DNA of 25,808 bases from a virus (IMGVR_UViG_3300030119_000984:1-25808), one strand, 5' to 3'. Positions 12,427-21,252 are shown, numbered from the stretch's first letter. Program-made: numbers and translations. The notes: generated by a model from the sequence alone, not told the origin.

Positions 12427-14466
12427 ATGGCGCTAGGTGATGTGATCGCGAGGCTCGCGGTCAACCTCAGCTTGGAAACGGCCGCCTTCGAAAAGGGCGC
12501 TACCAAGTCCGAAAAGCGCATGAACCGGATGCGCGGCAAGTTCTCCGATTTCAGCAAGTCGATTGCCATTGGCGCGGCGGGCATCGGGACGGCCATCGCG
12601 GGCATCAACAAGGTCTTTGGCGACCTTGCCCAGAAGTCGAAGGAAATGGGCAACGCGGCGCAGGTCGCGGGCGAAAGTTTCGAGGACTTCCAGCGCCAAG
12701 CCTACGGCGCACGGATGGTCGGCGTCGAGTTCGACAAGCTGGGCGACATTTTCAAGGACGTTCGGGACCGTATCGGTGACTTCGCCCAGACGGGCGGCGG
12801 GCCGATGGCCGACTTCTTTGAGAACATCGCCCCCAAGGTCGGCGTAACGGCTAAGGCGTTTGAGGGCCTAGGTGGGCGGGAATCTCTCCAGCTTTATTAC
12901 GACAGCTTGAAGAAGGCGAACGTCAGCCAGGAAGATATGGTCTTCTACCTGGAGGCTATGGCGTCGGACGCTACAAACCTGATCCCGCTGCTTGAGAACG
13001 GCGGCGCGGCTTGGGAAAAGTATGGCGACAAGGCCGCTGTCATCACCGAGGACCAGCGGGCGCAGCTTCAGCGTTACGAAGCCGCGATGATGAAGATGGA
13101 GAACTCTCTCCAGCAGCTTGCCTTGACGTTGGTTGATAGCGGGCTGATCGACAAGTTTGCCAACTTCGCAACCCAGCTTGCGGCCGTCACCGAGGGCTTT
13201 AGCGGCGTATCGGTTGCGGCCAGTGCCGCCGATGAGGAAATGAAAAAGACCGAGGGGGCGCGCAAGTTCGGCAGCGACCTTCGGGAACTCAGCGACAATA
13301 TCAACAAGTGGTATCTGGCGACCGACAAGGCGTTTGCTGACGCGGGAACGGGCATCCGCAATTTCTTTATCGAAGCCTATGCGCGCTTTGATCGCTTTGC
13401 CCAGACGCTGAACAATCTGCCCATCACGGCGGCAGCGGCCATGCAGCGTCTTTATCAAGGCGTAAAAACGTGGCTGCAAGATAAGCTGGGCGCGGTGTTC
13501 TCTTGGGTTCAGGACAAGGTGCGCGCTGTCGAGGCCACCTTCGCTTGGCTGTATAACGAGGTGGTCGGGAACTCTTGGATTCCCGATATGGTCGAAGAAG
13601 TCGGCCAGCACATGAATAAACTCGACAAGCTGATGGTTGACCCGACCGTCAAGGCGACCAAGAAAACCGAAGAGGCGTTTCGCGACCTCGCCCGCGAAGT
13701 AAGCGGCATCCTTGACCGGCTGTTCCCGAAGGTCGCTGCGCTTAACGCGATGAAGGACGATATTTCCGCTGTCGAGCGGGGCGTCAAGGCGGGGATCATC
13801 AGCCCCGAGATTGGCGAAGAAGCGCGGCGTCGGGCACGGCGTGTCGGGGCGGGGCTGGACATTGAAGGCCCCAACGCGACGGTTAGCGATAACATCCTCA
13901 ACGCGCCCAAACTCACCGATGGCATGAAGACGGTTGGCGATGGCCTTAAGGGGCTTGCGGACAAGGCCAAGATCCAGACCGTTCGGGTTGCCGAGACGTT
14001 CAAGGACATGGCCGAAGGCACGCTTGCCGCGCTCGACCGGATGACGAACGCAATTAAGGGTGGCGGGTTTCTCGACATCCTTTCCGGCATTGTCGGACTG
14101 GGCATCCAGCTTGGCAGCGTGGGCGCATTCGGCAAGACTATTCAGGGCGACATCAACAAACCGATTGGCAATAACGCGAACGGCACCAACAATTGGCGCG
14201 GGGGCCTTTCGTGGGTCGGTGAGCGCGGCCCTGAGTTGGTAAACCTCCCGCGCGGTTCGCAGGTGTTCAGCAACAGCGATAGCCGCGCGATGATGGGCGG
14301 TGGGCTTCAGGTCGAGGTGGTCGCGAACAATAACGGGTTTGGGGCTATCGTTCGCAACTACGCGGGCCAAGTGGTCGCGGAGTCTGCCCCCGCCCTGATC
14401 CAAGGGGGTGCGCAGCTTTCCGCTCAGAACTCCCGCTTCGCAGCATCGCGGAGGCTTGGCCGATGA
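12427..14466 (+). CDS. Tail tape measure protein
   Basis: 679 residues. Sets tail length and leads DNA ejection. The N-terminus (SLETAAFEKGATKSEKRMNR) opens a long helical region, with a glycine/alanine hydrophobic segment (IAIGAAGIGTAIAGI) typical of membrane-inserting tape measures. The C-terminal part carries the family-like GGLSWVGERGPELVNLPRGS motif and a Gly/Asn-rich end. GGAGG lies upstream of the ATG. By the roughly 1.5 angstrom per residue rule, the tail would be near 100 nm. The stop overlaps the next start (ATGA-type overlap). Confidence 0.93.
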   Translation: MALGDVIARLAVNLSLETAAFEKGATKSEKRMNRMRGKFSDFSKSIAIGAAGIGTAIAGINKVFGDLAQKSKEMGNAAQVAGESFEDFQRQAYGARMVGVEFDKLGDIFKDVRDRIGDFAQTGGGPMADFFENIAPKVGVTAKAFEGLGGRESLQLYYDSLKKANVSQEDMVFYLEAMASDATNLIPLLENGGAAWEKYGDKAAVITEDQRAQLQRYEAAMMKMENSLQQLALTLVDSGLIDKFANFATQLAAVTEGFSGVSVAASAADEEMKKTEGARKFGSDLRELSDNINKWYLATDKAFADAGTGIRNFFIEAYARFDRFAQTLNNLPITAAAAMQRLYQGVKTWLQDKLGAVFSWVQDKVRAVEATFAWLYNEVVGNSWIPDMVEEVGQHMNKLDKLMVDPTVKATKKTEEAFRDLAREVSGILDRLFPKVAALNAMKDDISAVERGVKAGIISPEIGEEARRRARRVGAGLDIEGPNATVSDNILNAPKLTDGMKTVGDGLKGLADKAKIQTVRVAETFKDMAEGTLAALDRMTNAIKGGGFLDILSGIVGLGIQLGSVGAFGKTIQGDINKPIGNNANGTNNWRGGLSWVGERGPELVNLPRGSQVFSNSDSRAMMGGGLQVEVVANNNGFGAIVRNYAGQVVAESAPALIQGGAQLSAQNSRFAASRRLGR

Positions 14467-15032
14467 TCGAACTGCCCGCAGGCGTAGTGCCGAGCGAAAT
14501 GGAAGTGCTGTCGCTCGATCAGGGCAGCGTCGTGCGCGGTGCATCGTCGCTGCGTATCGACCGTCCCGGCACCCGCTATGCAATCGGCTTCACGTTCCCG
14601 CCCAGCGCCAAGCCTAAGCTTGCAAGGATCGTGCGCGCCAAGCGGGAGGGCATTCGTGTCTATCTGCCGCTGAAAGTGCCGCAGGGATCGCCGGGAGCGC
14701 CTGTGGTCGATGGCGCGGGCCAGTCGGGCACCTCGCTTGACGTTCGCGGCTTCACGCCGGGGTATTTCGCCAAGGAAGATTACTGGCTGACCATCGTGGA
14801 CGCCAGCGGCAATGGCTATCTGCACCAAGTGGTCGAGACGGTGGGCGCGGATGGCACCGGTGAGGCAACCCTGAGCATCGAGCCGCCCTTGCGTGAAAAG
14901 TTCGCTGACGGCGCGACTATCGAGTTCGCCAAGCCCTACATTGAGGGTTTCATCGACGGCGAAGACTGGGGCTGGAACACGCCGACTAACTGGCTGGTGT
15001 CGGTTGGTTTCGTGGTGGAGGAATACGAGTGA
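14463..15032 (+). CDS. Distal tail / GTA gp12-position protein
   Basis: 189 residues, strand-rich, no membrane segment. It directly follows the tape measure, where the distal tail (Dit) protein normally lies, and in GTA order it occupies the place of gp12. Features: SLRIDRPGTRYAIGFTFPPS, VYLPLKVPQGSPGAPVVDGA and a C-terminal GFIDGEDWGWNTPTNWLVSV segment followed by the acidic VEEYE. The call rests mainly on order; the sequence alone does not identify the family to me. It overlaps both neighbours by 4 bases. Confidence 0.6.
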   Translation: MIELPAGVVPSEMEVLSLDQGSVVRGASSLRIDRPGTRYAIGFTFPPSAKPKLARIVRAKREGIRVYLPLKVPQGSPGAPVVDGAGQSGTSLDVRGFTPGYFAKEDYWLTIVDASGNGYLHQVVETVGADGTGEATLSIEPPLREKFADGATIEFAKPYIEGFIDGEDWGWNTPTNWLVSVGFVVEEYE

Positions 15033-15646
15033 GCCGCGTAGCCCTAACCGGCCTCCTGACAATCGAACTGCCCGAAGCGACCCTGCGCTTCACTGATGGC
15101 GGGTTCATCGAATACGGCGGCGAAACCTACCGCGCCAAGGATGACACGTTCGGCACCATCCAATCGGTGCAACCGTTGTCCGAAGGCGTAGGCGATAGTG
15201 TCCCCGCCCTTTCGATCACCCTCCTGCCGCCTGACACTAGCGCGGTGGCCGAACTAGCAAAGCCGGGGCATCAAACCGCACAGGTGCAATTCGTGCTGGC
15301 GGAATACGATGTGGACGCGGGCACGATCAATTCGGCGGATGTTCTGTTTACCGGCCAGATCGACCAAAGCGTGCTGACGGTCGGCAAGGGCAAGCGCGAA
15401 CTGTCAATGTCGGTGGTTAGCCTCGCTGAGCGGCTTTTTGAGGGCAACACCGGCAACTCGCTCAATCCTACGTTTCACAAATCGGTGTGGCCTGGAGAGA
15501 CGGGCCACGACAACGCAACGGGGCTAGCTGTTCCGGTCGCATGGGGCGTCGAGCGCCCTAGCGGTGGCGGAAGCACCTACGGCGGCGGCGGTGGGCCTTC
15601 CGGTCGCGGGAATGTCTTCGGCGGCCCGAGATACGATTACCTCTGA
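15029..15646 (+). CDS. Tail hub protein, GTA gp13-position (DUF2163-like)
   Basis: 205 residues, GTG start overlapping the preceding stop. The N-terminal three-quarters is strand-rich with VALTGLLTIELPEATLRFTD, GFIEYGGETYRAKDDTFGTI and DVLFTGQIDQSVLTVGKGKR, the last like the hub domain pattern seen in GTA gp13/DUF2163 proteins. It is shorter than usual for that family. The C-terminus (from ~178) is almost pure Gly/Ser/Pro with a final FGGPRYDYL, so probably a flexible linker with a docking tail. It should sit in the baseplate ring below the tube. Confidence 0.6.
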   Translation: MSRVALTGLLTIELPEATLRFTDGGFIEYGGETYRAKDDTFGTIQSVQPLSEGVGDSVPALSITLLPPDTSAVAELAKPGHQTAQVQFVLAEYDVDAGTINSADVLFTGQIDQSVLTVGKGKRELSMSVVSLAERLFEGNTGNSLNPTFHKSVWPGETGHDNATGLAVPVAWGVERPSGGGSTYGGGGGPSGRGNVFGGPRYDYL

Positions 15647-15647
15647 T

Positions 15648-16073
15648 ATGAAAAAGCTACCGGAACTCGAACGCCGCAGGATCGCGACGGAAAAGACCCT
15701 TGCCCGCTATCGGGACAAGGAGTTCGACTGGTCCAAGGGCATCACCTGCGTTCACTTGGCGCGCTTCCACCTGCGCAACATGGGGCACAAGGTCGAGACG
15801 TTGCCGCGCTTCCGTAGCGCGCTGGGGGCCAAGCGGGCGCTTAGTGCGAAAGGCTACGGCAGTCTTGGGCGGCTGATGGATAAGAAGCTGGCCCCGATTG
15901 CGCCCGCGCAGATGATGCTTGGGGACCTCGCAATGGTCCCCGGTGAGCAGGGCTTGGACGCGCTGTTTGTCTGCGCTGGTCCGCTGAAGCTGTTTGGCTG
16001 GCGCGAGGATGCGCCGAAGCTGGTTGTTCTCGACGTATCACTTGACGAGCTAACCGCCGCGTGGAGGGTCTGA
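15648..16073 (+). CDS. NlpC/P60-like tail protein, GTA gp14-position
   Basis: 141 residues. The start ATG 15648 follows the previous stop by one base; a longer frame upstream lies inside the Gly-rich tail of the previous gene. Residues 25-42 (EFDWSKGITCVHLARFHL) resemble the catalytic-Cys helix of NlpC/P60-like peptidases (Cys34), as in GTA gp14 and the DUF6950-type phage proteins. The second half (PAQMMLGDLAMVPGEQGLDA) matches the 'GDLxx' strand, but I do not see the usual active-site His, so it may be a structural or degenerate member. Order supports a tail tip protein. Confidence 0.65.
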   Translation: MKKLPELERRRIATEKTLARYRDKEFDWSKGITCVHLARFHLRNMGHKVETLPRFRSALGAKRALSAKGYGSLGRLMDKKLAPIAPAQMMLGDLAMVPGEQGLDALFVCAGPLKLFGWREDAPKLVVLDVSLDELTAAWRV

Positions 16074-18041
16074 ATGGCTAAGGCAGTCAAGACCATAGGG
16101 GTAATCGCGGGCGCGGTTGCACTTGCTGCTACCGGCGTCGGTGCGTTCGCAGCCGCAGGCACGGCCCTAGCGGCCACTGCGTCGTCGGTCGCTACCATCG
16201 CAACGGTTGTATCCGGTGTGGCCAACATCGGCGCGCAGGCCCTCACCAAGCCGCCTCCGGCGCGGGGCAGCGTCACGCAGATACTGATCGACCCGAACGC
16301 GCCTCAGCCATATGTCATGGGCGAAGGCTATTTCGCAGGCGTCCTGCGGCATGACACTGGCTATGGCCCGACGCTCAAGAAGGTCCCCAACCCCTACCGT
16401 TTCATGCCGGTGGTGTATTCGGGTGGCGGGCCGGTTGAGGGTATATCACCTCGCACCGACTTCGCGGCGGTTTCGTCCTGGTATAGCGGCTTCCTCTACA
16501 CCGACACGCAGCTTGGCGCATGCCCCGAGGCGGATGCGCTATCGCCGCAGTGGTCGGGTGCGCCGGGGTGGAGTTCGTCGTCCAGGCTGTCTGGCCAAGC
16601 GGCAATCGGGTGGTCGCTCAAGTTCGACAAGAACGGGAAGCGGTTTGCTGGCGGCCTGCCGGTCATGGGTGCCTATGGGCAGTGGGTAAAGGTCTATGAT
16701 CCGAGGCTGGATAGCACGTTCCCCGGCGGCTCCGGCTCGCACCGCATCGGTGATGAAACCACCTACGAATACAGCGCCAACCCTGCCCTGCACGCGGGCA
16801 CGTATGCTTATGGCCGCTATCAGAACGGCAAGCGCGTCATGGGCATGGGGCTGGCTGCTGATGCAATCGACTGGGCCGTTATCGCGGCGTGGGCGAATGT
16901 CTGCGAAGCGAACGGGTGGGAGAACTTCTTCGGCGTCGTTTACGAGCCGGGGGATCGCTGGGCGAACCTGAAGGATATTTGCTTTGCGGGCGGGGCCGAT
17001 CCGGTTGCCCTTGGGCAGCTTACCTTCCGCTACCGCGCACCCACGGTTGCGCTGGACACGATCACCGAGGCGGACCTTACGGACGACGATCAGAGCGTCA
17101 TGGCGATGCAGTCGTTCCGCGACCGCATCAACACCGGCATTCCTAAGTATCGCAGCCCTGCCCACAATTGGGAAATGGTCGATGCGGAGCCGGTGGTTAA
17201 CTCCACCTTCCTGACCGAAGACGGCGAGGAAAAGCGCGAAACGTGGCCTTGCAACTTCGTCACCGACGAGGACCAGGCATCGCAGCTTGTGGCCTACCAT
17301 ATCTGGGACAGCCGCGAACTGGCCCCCATCACGCTAGTGTGCAAGCCCCGTATGCGGTCCTACCGCCCCGGCGAGTGCCTGCACCTCGACCTGCCCGAAC
17401 TGGGGCTGGACACAACGGCCATCATCCTGCGCCGCGAACTCGATCCGGCAACCATGAAGGTCAAGCTGGAACTGATGGGCGAAACGAGCGCCAAGCACGC
17501 CTACTGCTTGGGCCTGACTGGCACCGCGCCGCCTACACCGGCAATCGGGCAGACAGCGCAAGAGAAGGACGAGCTGGCCTCCGCCGCAAGTGATCCGGCG
17601 GGCTTGGGCACACTCAAGCTGTCGAGCAGCTACACGCGGGGCCTTGCTGGCAACATCACGCAGCTTCACGATGGCACCGGGACCGGCACAGTAACGGTTA
17701 CCATTCCCGATCACACCCGCGTCTATGCGGACGGCACCGAGGCGTCGGTTACCGGCGGCGATTTCACGCTGGACGAAACCACAAGCTATCTCCTGTCCTA
17801 TGATGATCCCGACTTTGCGGGTGGTGAATTGGGCGTGGACTTCGCGCTGGTTGAAATCACCCCCGGCACAGGCGGGCAGACCGGCGGCGATGCTTATTTC
17901 AGCGCGGCCAATCCAAGCCGCCATTACCTCGCCAGTATCAGCACGGTGAACGAAGCTGGCGAAGGCGGCGGCGCGGGCGGCTCCTCGCCCCCCGGCGGCG
18001 GTGGCTGGGACAATGACGATCCCGGCGGCGACATACCCTAA
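16074..18041 (+). CDS. Central tail tip / host-specificity protein, GTA gp15-position
   Basis: 655 residues, the largest tail-tip gene. The N-terminus is a 45-residue Ala/Val/Thr-rich hydrophobic stretch (VIAGAVALAATGVGAFAAAG), usual for J-like or GTA gp15-like proteins that pass through the hub or insert in the host membrane. The rest is strand-rich: SVTQILIDPNAPQPYVMGEG, AADAIDWAVIAAWANVCEAN, and DDQSVMAMQSFRDRINTG. The C-terminus is fibronectin/Ig-like, followed by a Gly/Asp-rich tail (GGAGGSSPPGGGGWDNDDPG). It is far shorter than GTA gp15 (over 1200 residues) and lambda J, so receptor binding is probably moved to the genes downstream. Confidence 0.75.
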   Translation: MAKAVKTIGVIAGAVALAATGVGAFAAAGTALAATASSVATIATVVSGVANIGAQALTKPPPARGSVTQILIDPNAPQPYVMGEGYFAGVLRHDTGYGPTLKKVPNPYRFMPVVYSGGGPVEGISPRTDFAAVSSWYSGFLYTDTQLGACPEADALSPQWSGAPGWSSSSRLSGQAAIGWSLKFDKNGKRFAGGLPVMGAYGQWVKVYDPRLDSTFPGGSGSHRIGDETTYEYSANPALHAGTYAYGRYQNGKRVMGMGLAADAIDWAVIAAWANVCEANGWENFFGVVYEPGDRWANLKDICFAGGADPVALGQLTFRYRAPTVALDTITEADLTDDDQSVMAMQSFRDRINTGIPKYRSPAHNWEMVDAEPVVNSTFLTEDGEEKRETWPCNFVTDEDQASQLVAYHIWDSRELAPITLVCKPRMRSYRPGECLHLDLPELGLDTTAIILRRELDPATMKVKLELMGETSAKHAYCLGLTGTAPPTPAIGQTAQEKDELASAASDPAGLGTLKLSSSYTRGLAGNITQLHDGTGTGTVTVTIPDHTRVYADGTEASVTGGDFTLDETTSYLLSYDDPDFAGGELGVDFALVEITPGTGGQTGGDAYFSAANPSRHYLASISTVNEAGEGGGAGGSSPPGGGGWDNDDPGGDIP

Positions 18042-18055
18042 GAAGGAAAACATAA

Positions 18056-18454
18056 ATGACCCAGCATGGTGACTGGCTGCGCTCGCTTGCGTCAGCCGGA
18101 AAGGGCGGCGTTGAGCTTCCGCCGATTGACCGGGGCTTGCCCTACGAGCTGATCCTGAACGTGCCGATTGACGTTAGCGGGGATGCTTTCAGCGCATCGC
18201 TGCGTGTCTCCCCCGATGCTTCAGGCAGCACCCTTGCCGACTTCTCGGTTTCGGTCGGATCGTGGGATGGCACTTATACGCCGGTCACGCTGAGCCTGAC
18301 CGATACGCAAGTGAATGCGCTTCCCTCCGATGACGACGCAGACGGGCAGGTCGAACTTGTCATGGACGTTCTGCGCGACCCGAGCGGCAGCGCCATCGAA
18401 TACCGCTTCCTGGGCGGTAATATCTACGTAAACGGAAAGGTGACCGATGCCTAG
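18056..18454 (+). CDS. Tail-tip accessory protein
   Basis: 132 residues, strand-rich and acidic. It begins MTQHGDWLRSLASAGKGG, then PYELILNVPIDVSGDAFSAS, giving a pattern like an immunoglobulin-like or BppU N-terminal-type fold, and ends YRFLGGNIYVNGKVTDA. AGAAGGAA lies upstream of the ATG. It follows the tail tip gene and overlaps the GDSL gene by 8 bases, so it is likely a baseplate adaptor for receptor-binding proteins. Family assignment is not certain. Confidence 0.6.
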   Translation: MTQHGDWLRSLASAGKGGVELPPIDRGLPYELILNVPIDVSGDAFSASLRVSPDASGSTLADFSVSVGSWDGTYTPVTLSLTDTQVNALPSDDDADGQVELVMDVLRDPSGSAIEYRFLGGNIYVNGKVTDA

Positions 18455-19481
18455 CATTCAACTGGTTTTGGACGCGAACGAGCGGGTCATTGGCCTCGGC
18501 TCCGATGTAGCCGAAGCCGCGCGTCAAGCGGCGATTGCGAAGGATGCTGCTGAGGATTTGCAGCAGCTTCTCGACATCACGACCGCCGAACCGGAGGCAG
18601 GAACGTTTCTGCGCGACCAGTTCACCGAAAAGCACCTGCTGGGCTTCCATCGAGAGGGCAATGCCACCGTAAACGGCCTGCGCGTTGTGCGAGATGTGAA
18701 TATCGCAGCCGACGAGGATGGCTGGTATCACATAATCTCGACTTCGGACCCGCTCGGCATCCTCGCAGTCCATGTCGGCAATGATGAGAACCCCGGCACG
18801 GGTCAGATCAAAATCGGTTCGCTTTCGGACGACTCGATTTCCCGCATTGCCGCCCGCCTTGGCGTTGCGCAAACGGGTGGAACGATTTGGTGTTGGGGTG
18901 ACAGCATGACCTACGGGCAGGGGGCGACCACTCCTGCCACCGACAGCTACCCGGCTGTGTTGGCGAGCCTTTCGAGCCGGGCGGTTCGCAACGAAGGTGT
19001 CCCCGGCGAAACCTCGACCGAGATCGCAACGCGAATGCTCGCCACAACCGACGCGCATGGTTCGCTGAATATCCTATGGGTTGGTCGCAACGACCTTGGG
19101 CAGCGTGAAACCATCCGCGACAATGTAGTGGCGATGGCCGCTGCTGTTCGCGAGGCAGGTGGGCAACTTCTCGTCATGCCCCCGGCCAATGGGGAGGATG
19201 AAGGCGTCGGTCAGGCGAATGCCTTTCGCCACACCTACGTTACCGAAAACGAACAGACGTTGGAGGCTGTTGCGGGCGGCGATTTCATCCCACTGCGCCG
19301 CTGGGCAATCGACTTCGGGCTTGAGGAGGCGGGCATCACACCCACCACCCAGGACGACACGGATGTTGCTGCCGATACGGTCCCAGACAGCCTGCGCTTT
19401 GACGGGGTTCACTGGAACACGGATGCCTACGCAGCCGCCGCATCCTTCATTTACAATTGCATCCAGACAAGGGGTTACTGA
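18447..19481 (+). CDS. Tail-associated GDSL/SGNH hydrolase
   Basis: 344 residues. Residues 1-45 form an Ala/Glu-rich helix (VAEAARQAAIAKDAAEDLQQ) like a tail-fibre trimer stalk, then a strand-rich domain (~60-130). From ~145 an SGNH hydrolase follows: IWCWGDSMTYGQGA (block I, Ser153), a GVPGETS (block II Gly), LNILWVGRNDL (block III, Asn215) and RFDGVHWNTDAYA (block V, Asp319/His322). All four catalytic blocks are visible. Such enzymes remove acetyl or other acyl groups from surface polysaccharides, so it probably trims the host O-antigen or capsule during adsorption. Confidence 0.85.
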   Translation: MPSIQLVLDANERVIGLGSDVAEAARQAAIAKDAAEDLQQLLDITTAEPEAGTFLRDQFTEKHLLGFHREGNATVNGLRVVRDVNIAADEDGWYHIISTSDPLGILAVHVGNDENPGTGQIKIGSLSDDSISRIAARLGVAQTGGTIWCWGDSMTYGQGATTPATDSYPAVLASLSSRAVRNEGVPGETSTEIATRMLATTDAHGSLNILWVGRNDLGQRETIRDNVVAMAAAVREAGGQLLVMPPANGEDEGVGQANAFRHTYVTENEQTLEAVAGGDFIPLRRWAIDFGLEEAGITPTTQDDTDVAADTVPDSLRFDGVHWNTDAYAAAASFIYNCIQTRGY

Positions 19482-19483
19482 AC

Positions 19484-20263
19484 ATGGGCACTGCCTCGCT
19501 TATCGACATTCCTATCAACCTTTCCGACCCCGACAGCAGCATTCCGGTGCGCGCGAATTACACCGAGGACCTTCCGGCCCTTTCGGAACTTTTCGGGTGG
19601 TATACCGCTGGCGCGGATTACGTGACGAAGGATGGAAGCAATAACGTTTCGGCCATGATCGACCGCTCGACGAACGGCGAGAACATGGTCGCAGTCACGG
19701 GCAATCCGCTGTGGGTCGATGAGGTGATGAATGGTCGCCCGATCCTTCGCTTTGCTGCCGATGCCGTGATGCGTTGGGGCACTGCTTCCGTGGCCAGTTT
19801 CCCTACCACCGGAAGCTGGACGAAAGTCGTCATCATGCGCCCCGACGGCGTTACGGCCACAAGCAACCAGAATATCCTTTCTGACAGCCGTTCGTCGAAG
19901 CACACCCTATTCCGCGTCAACGGCACAGGTGATATTCGGAACGACAACAGTTCCAGCAATTCCGCGACTGCGTCCGCTGCTGCGGCAGGCGATGAGGATC
20001 GCCTGATCGTGGCCTCGTGGGATGCGGACACTAAGACATCGAAGATTGCGATTGATGGCGGTGCGGTGTCGAGCGACACGAATGCATCGGCAGCCCCTAC
20101 CGCGAACTACCTCTTCCTTGGCGGGCCTTCTACCACCGCGCAGCTTCGCGCAGATGTCGCGGATGTGATGCTTTTCAACGTGGATATTCTCGCGGCGGGC
20201 AACGCCTCGATCTACAATCTTGTGAAGGCGTATGCGGAGAGCAAATACGGCATCGGCGCGTGA
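19484..20263 (+). CDS. LamG/concanavalin-like tail protein (possible receptor binder)
   Basis: 259 residues. The start ATG 19484 has AAGGGG upstream; a longer frame begins inside the previous gene. The middle shows a jellyroll-like pattern (RPILRFAADAVMRWGTASVA, SWTKVVIMRPDG, RLIVASWDADTKTSKIAIDG) and LRADVADVMLFNVDI near the end, as in laminin-G/concanavalin-fold proteins, where 'D..ADVMLFN..L' closes the fold. Such modules bind carbohydrates. Position after the GDSL hydrolase suggests a second receptor-contact protein. Confidence 0.65.
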   Translation: MGTASLIDIPINLSDPDSSIPVRANYTEDLPALSELFGWYTAGADYVTKDGSNNVSAMIDRSTNGENMVAVTGNPLWVDEVMNGRPILRFAADAVMRWGTASVASFPTTGSWTKVVIMRPDGVTATSNQNILSDSRSSKHTLFRVNGTGDIRNDNSSSNSATASAAAAGDEDRLIVASWDADTKTSKIAIDGGAVSSDTNASAAPTANYLFLGGPSTTAQLRADVADVMLFNVDILAAGNASIYNLVKAYAESKYGIGA

Positions 20264-20358
20264 TGACCCGCGCTCTGACCTGCCTCGGGGTAATGTGCCT
20301 AGCATGGCCGTTAAGCGAGTGCGCGTTTGACTTTGTTCAAGGCAGGAGGCGGCGGTGA
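20263..20358 (+). CDS. Tiny 31-residue membrane/secreted peptide
   Basis: The ATG shares a base with the preceding stop (TGATG), and the stop overlaps the next gene's GTG start. The product starts MTRALTCLGVMCLAWPLSEC and ends with four Arg (GRRRR). The first half is hydrophobic like a short signal or membrane segment; LSEC could be an imperfect lipobox. No separate ribosome binding site is seen. The start/stop overlaps support it as a gene, its size argues against. Confidence 0.3.
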   Translation: MTRALTCLGVMCLAWPLSECAFDFVQGRRRR

Positions 20359-20750
20359 TCGAGGGTATCCTAACGGGCCTTCGCATCGGCGCTTCCCTAC
20401 TTTGGGCGTGGATTGCCGTGCGGGTCCTGATCGAAAGCTGGCACGTAACCGAGCAGTCGGTGTCGGTGCGCAAGCGGGCGTGGCACTACTGGCGGCTGAT
20501 GCTGCTGGTGATGGCATTCGTGATTGTCTGCCTGTTCTCGCCTGAAAACATCCTGCGGGCAAACGGATATATCACCGAGCAGACCGGATTCTGGATGATG
20601 TCTGCGGGAGTGGTGGGCCTACATATATGTGCCTACCTCACCCTGATGGGGCTAGATATAGCGACCGGCAAGGGCAACCGCGCTTGGCCCGCCTATCCGC
20701 TGCTTTCAATCGTCTCTCTCATCTACGGCCTCATCAGAGGAATTGTATGA
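20355..20750 (+). CDS. Integral membrane protein with four predicted segments
   Basis: 131 residues, GTG start with AGGAGG 5 bases upstream. Four hydrophobic stretches are visible: ~12-30 (IGASLLWAWIAVRVLIES), ~46-61 (WRLMLLVMAFVIVCLF), ~78-99 (FWMMSAGVVGLHICAYLTLM), and ~113-131 (YPLLSIVSLIYGLIRGIV). A basic loop (SVRKRAWHYW) lies between the first two. Its stop overlaps the ATG of the holin-like gene. It is likely part of the lysis or membrane module; it could be an antiholin-like or holin-like protein, but the family is unknown to me. Confidence 0.7.
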   Translation: MIEGILTGLRIGASLLWAWIAVRVLIESWHVTEQSVSVRKRAWHYWRLMLLVMAFVIVCLFSPENILRANGYITEQTGFWMMSAGVVGLHICAYLTLMGLDIATGKGNRAWPAYPLLSIVSLIYGLIRGIV

Positions 20751-21154
20751 AACCCCTTCTAGCGCACCTCCACGAATACGGCGCGGTGATTTTTGGGCTG
20801 GTGGTCGGCACGGTAGCGCACTTTGGGCGGCTGCTGTCTGACGGGCAGATGCCGACTTGGACGCAGGCGCTTGGCTATTTCATGCAGCTTGGCATGATCG
20901 GACTGGTGGCCGTTGTGGCGACCAAGATGCTGGGGCTGACCGATGCCGACACGCGGGCGCTTGCCACGGCCATCCTTGCGATCTCGACGCAAGAGGTGGT
21001 GCGGTATCTGAAGGCGCGCGGTTGGCAGCAACTTGCCCGCTATGCCGCCCCCGGTGAAGCCGCCCAAGCAGAGCAGGAGTTGCGGGCGTGGGAGCGCCAG
21101 TTGTCGAAGGGCGACCTTCATCGGCTGCTCAAGAAGATTGACGAGCAAGACTGA
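20747..21154 (+). CDS. Probable holin
   Basis: 135 residues; ATG 20747 overlaps the previous stop (ATGA). An N-terminal hydrophobic segment (YGAVIFGLVVGTVAHFGRLL) is followed by a second (FMQLGMIGLVAVVATKMLG) and a third weaker one (ADTRALATAILAISTQE), then a charged amphipathic C-terminus rich in Glu/Arg/Lys. This three-segment layout with a charged tail is like class I phage holins. It is followed by 98 bases without a gene. Another holin candidate is encoded at 24521, so either could be the pore-former. Confidence 0.65.
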   Translation: MKPLLAHLHEYGAVIFGLVVGTVAHFGRLLSDGQMPTWTQALGYFMQLGMIGLVAVVATKMLGLTDADTRALATAILAISTQEVVRYLKARGWQQLARYAAPGEAAQAEQELRAWERQLSKGDLHRLLKKIDEQD

Positions 21155-21221
21155 GTTTTCCCCGAACATTTACAGAACAACGTAGTCCGCGAAGGTGGGC
21201 CGCGCTAGCATGCATTCCGAA

Positions 21222-21235
21222 GCCTAGCAATAGGC
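21222..21235 (+). promoter_or_regulatory. Short hairpin before the phosphoesterase ribosome binding site
   Basis: GCCTA (21222-21226), loop GCAA, TAGGC (21231-21235) forms a stable 5-bp stem with a GNRA tetraloop, ending 6 bases before GGGAGGG. The surrounding gap 21155-21252 holds no gene, no clear promoter and no T-run terminator. A role in controlling translation is possible but unproven. Confidence 0.3.
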
Positions 21236-21252
21236 GTTGTGGGAGGGATCGT

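Noticed and set aside
12868-14583. 571-residue minus-strand ORF across the tape measure gene
   Set aside because: Shadow of the tape measure; no ribosome binding site, covers several unrelated + frames.
19484-20263. Diversity-generating retroelement target in the lectin-like protein
   Set aside because: No reverse transcriptase and no template/variable repeat pair is visible in the window.
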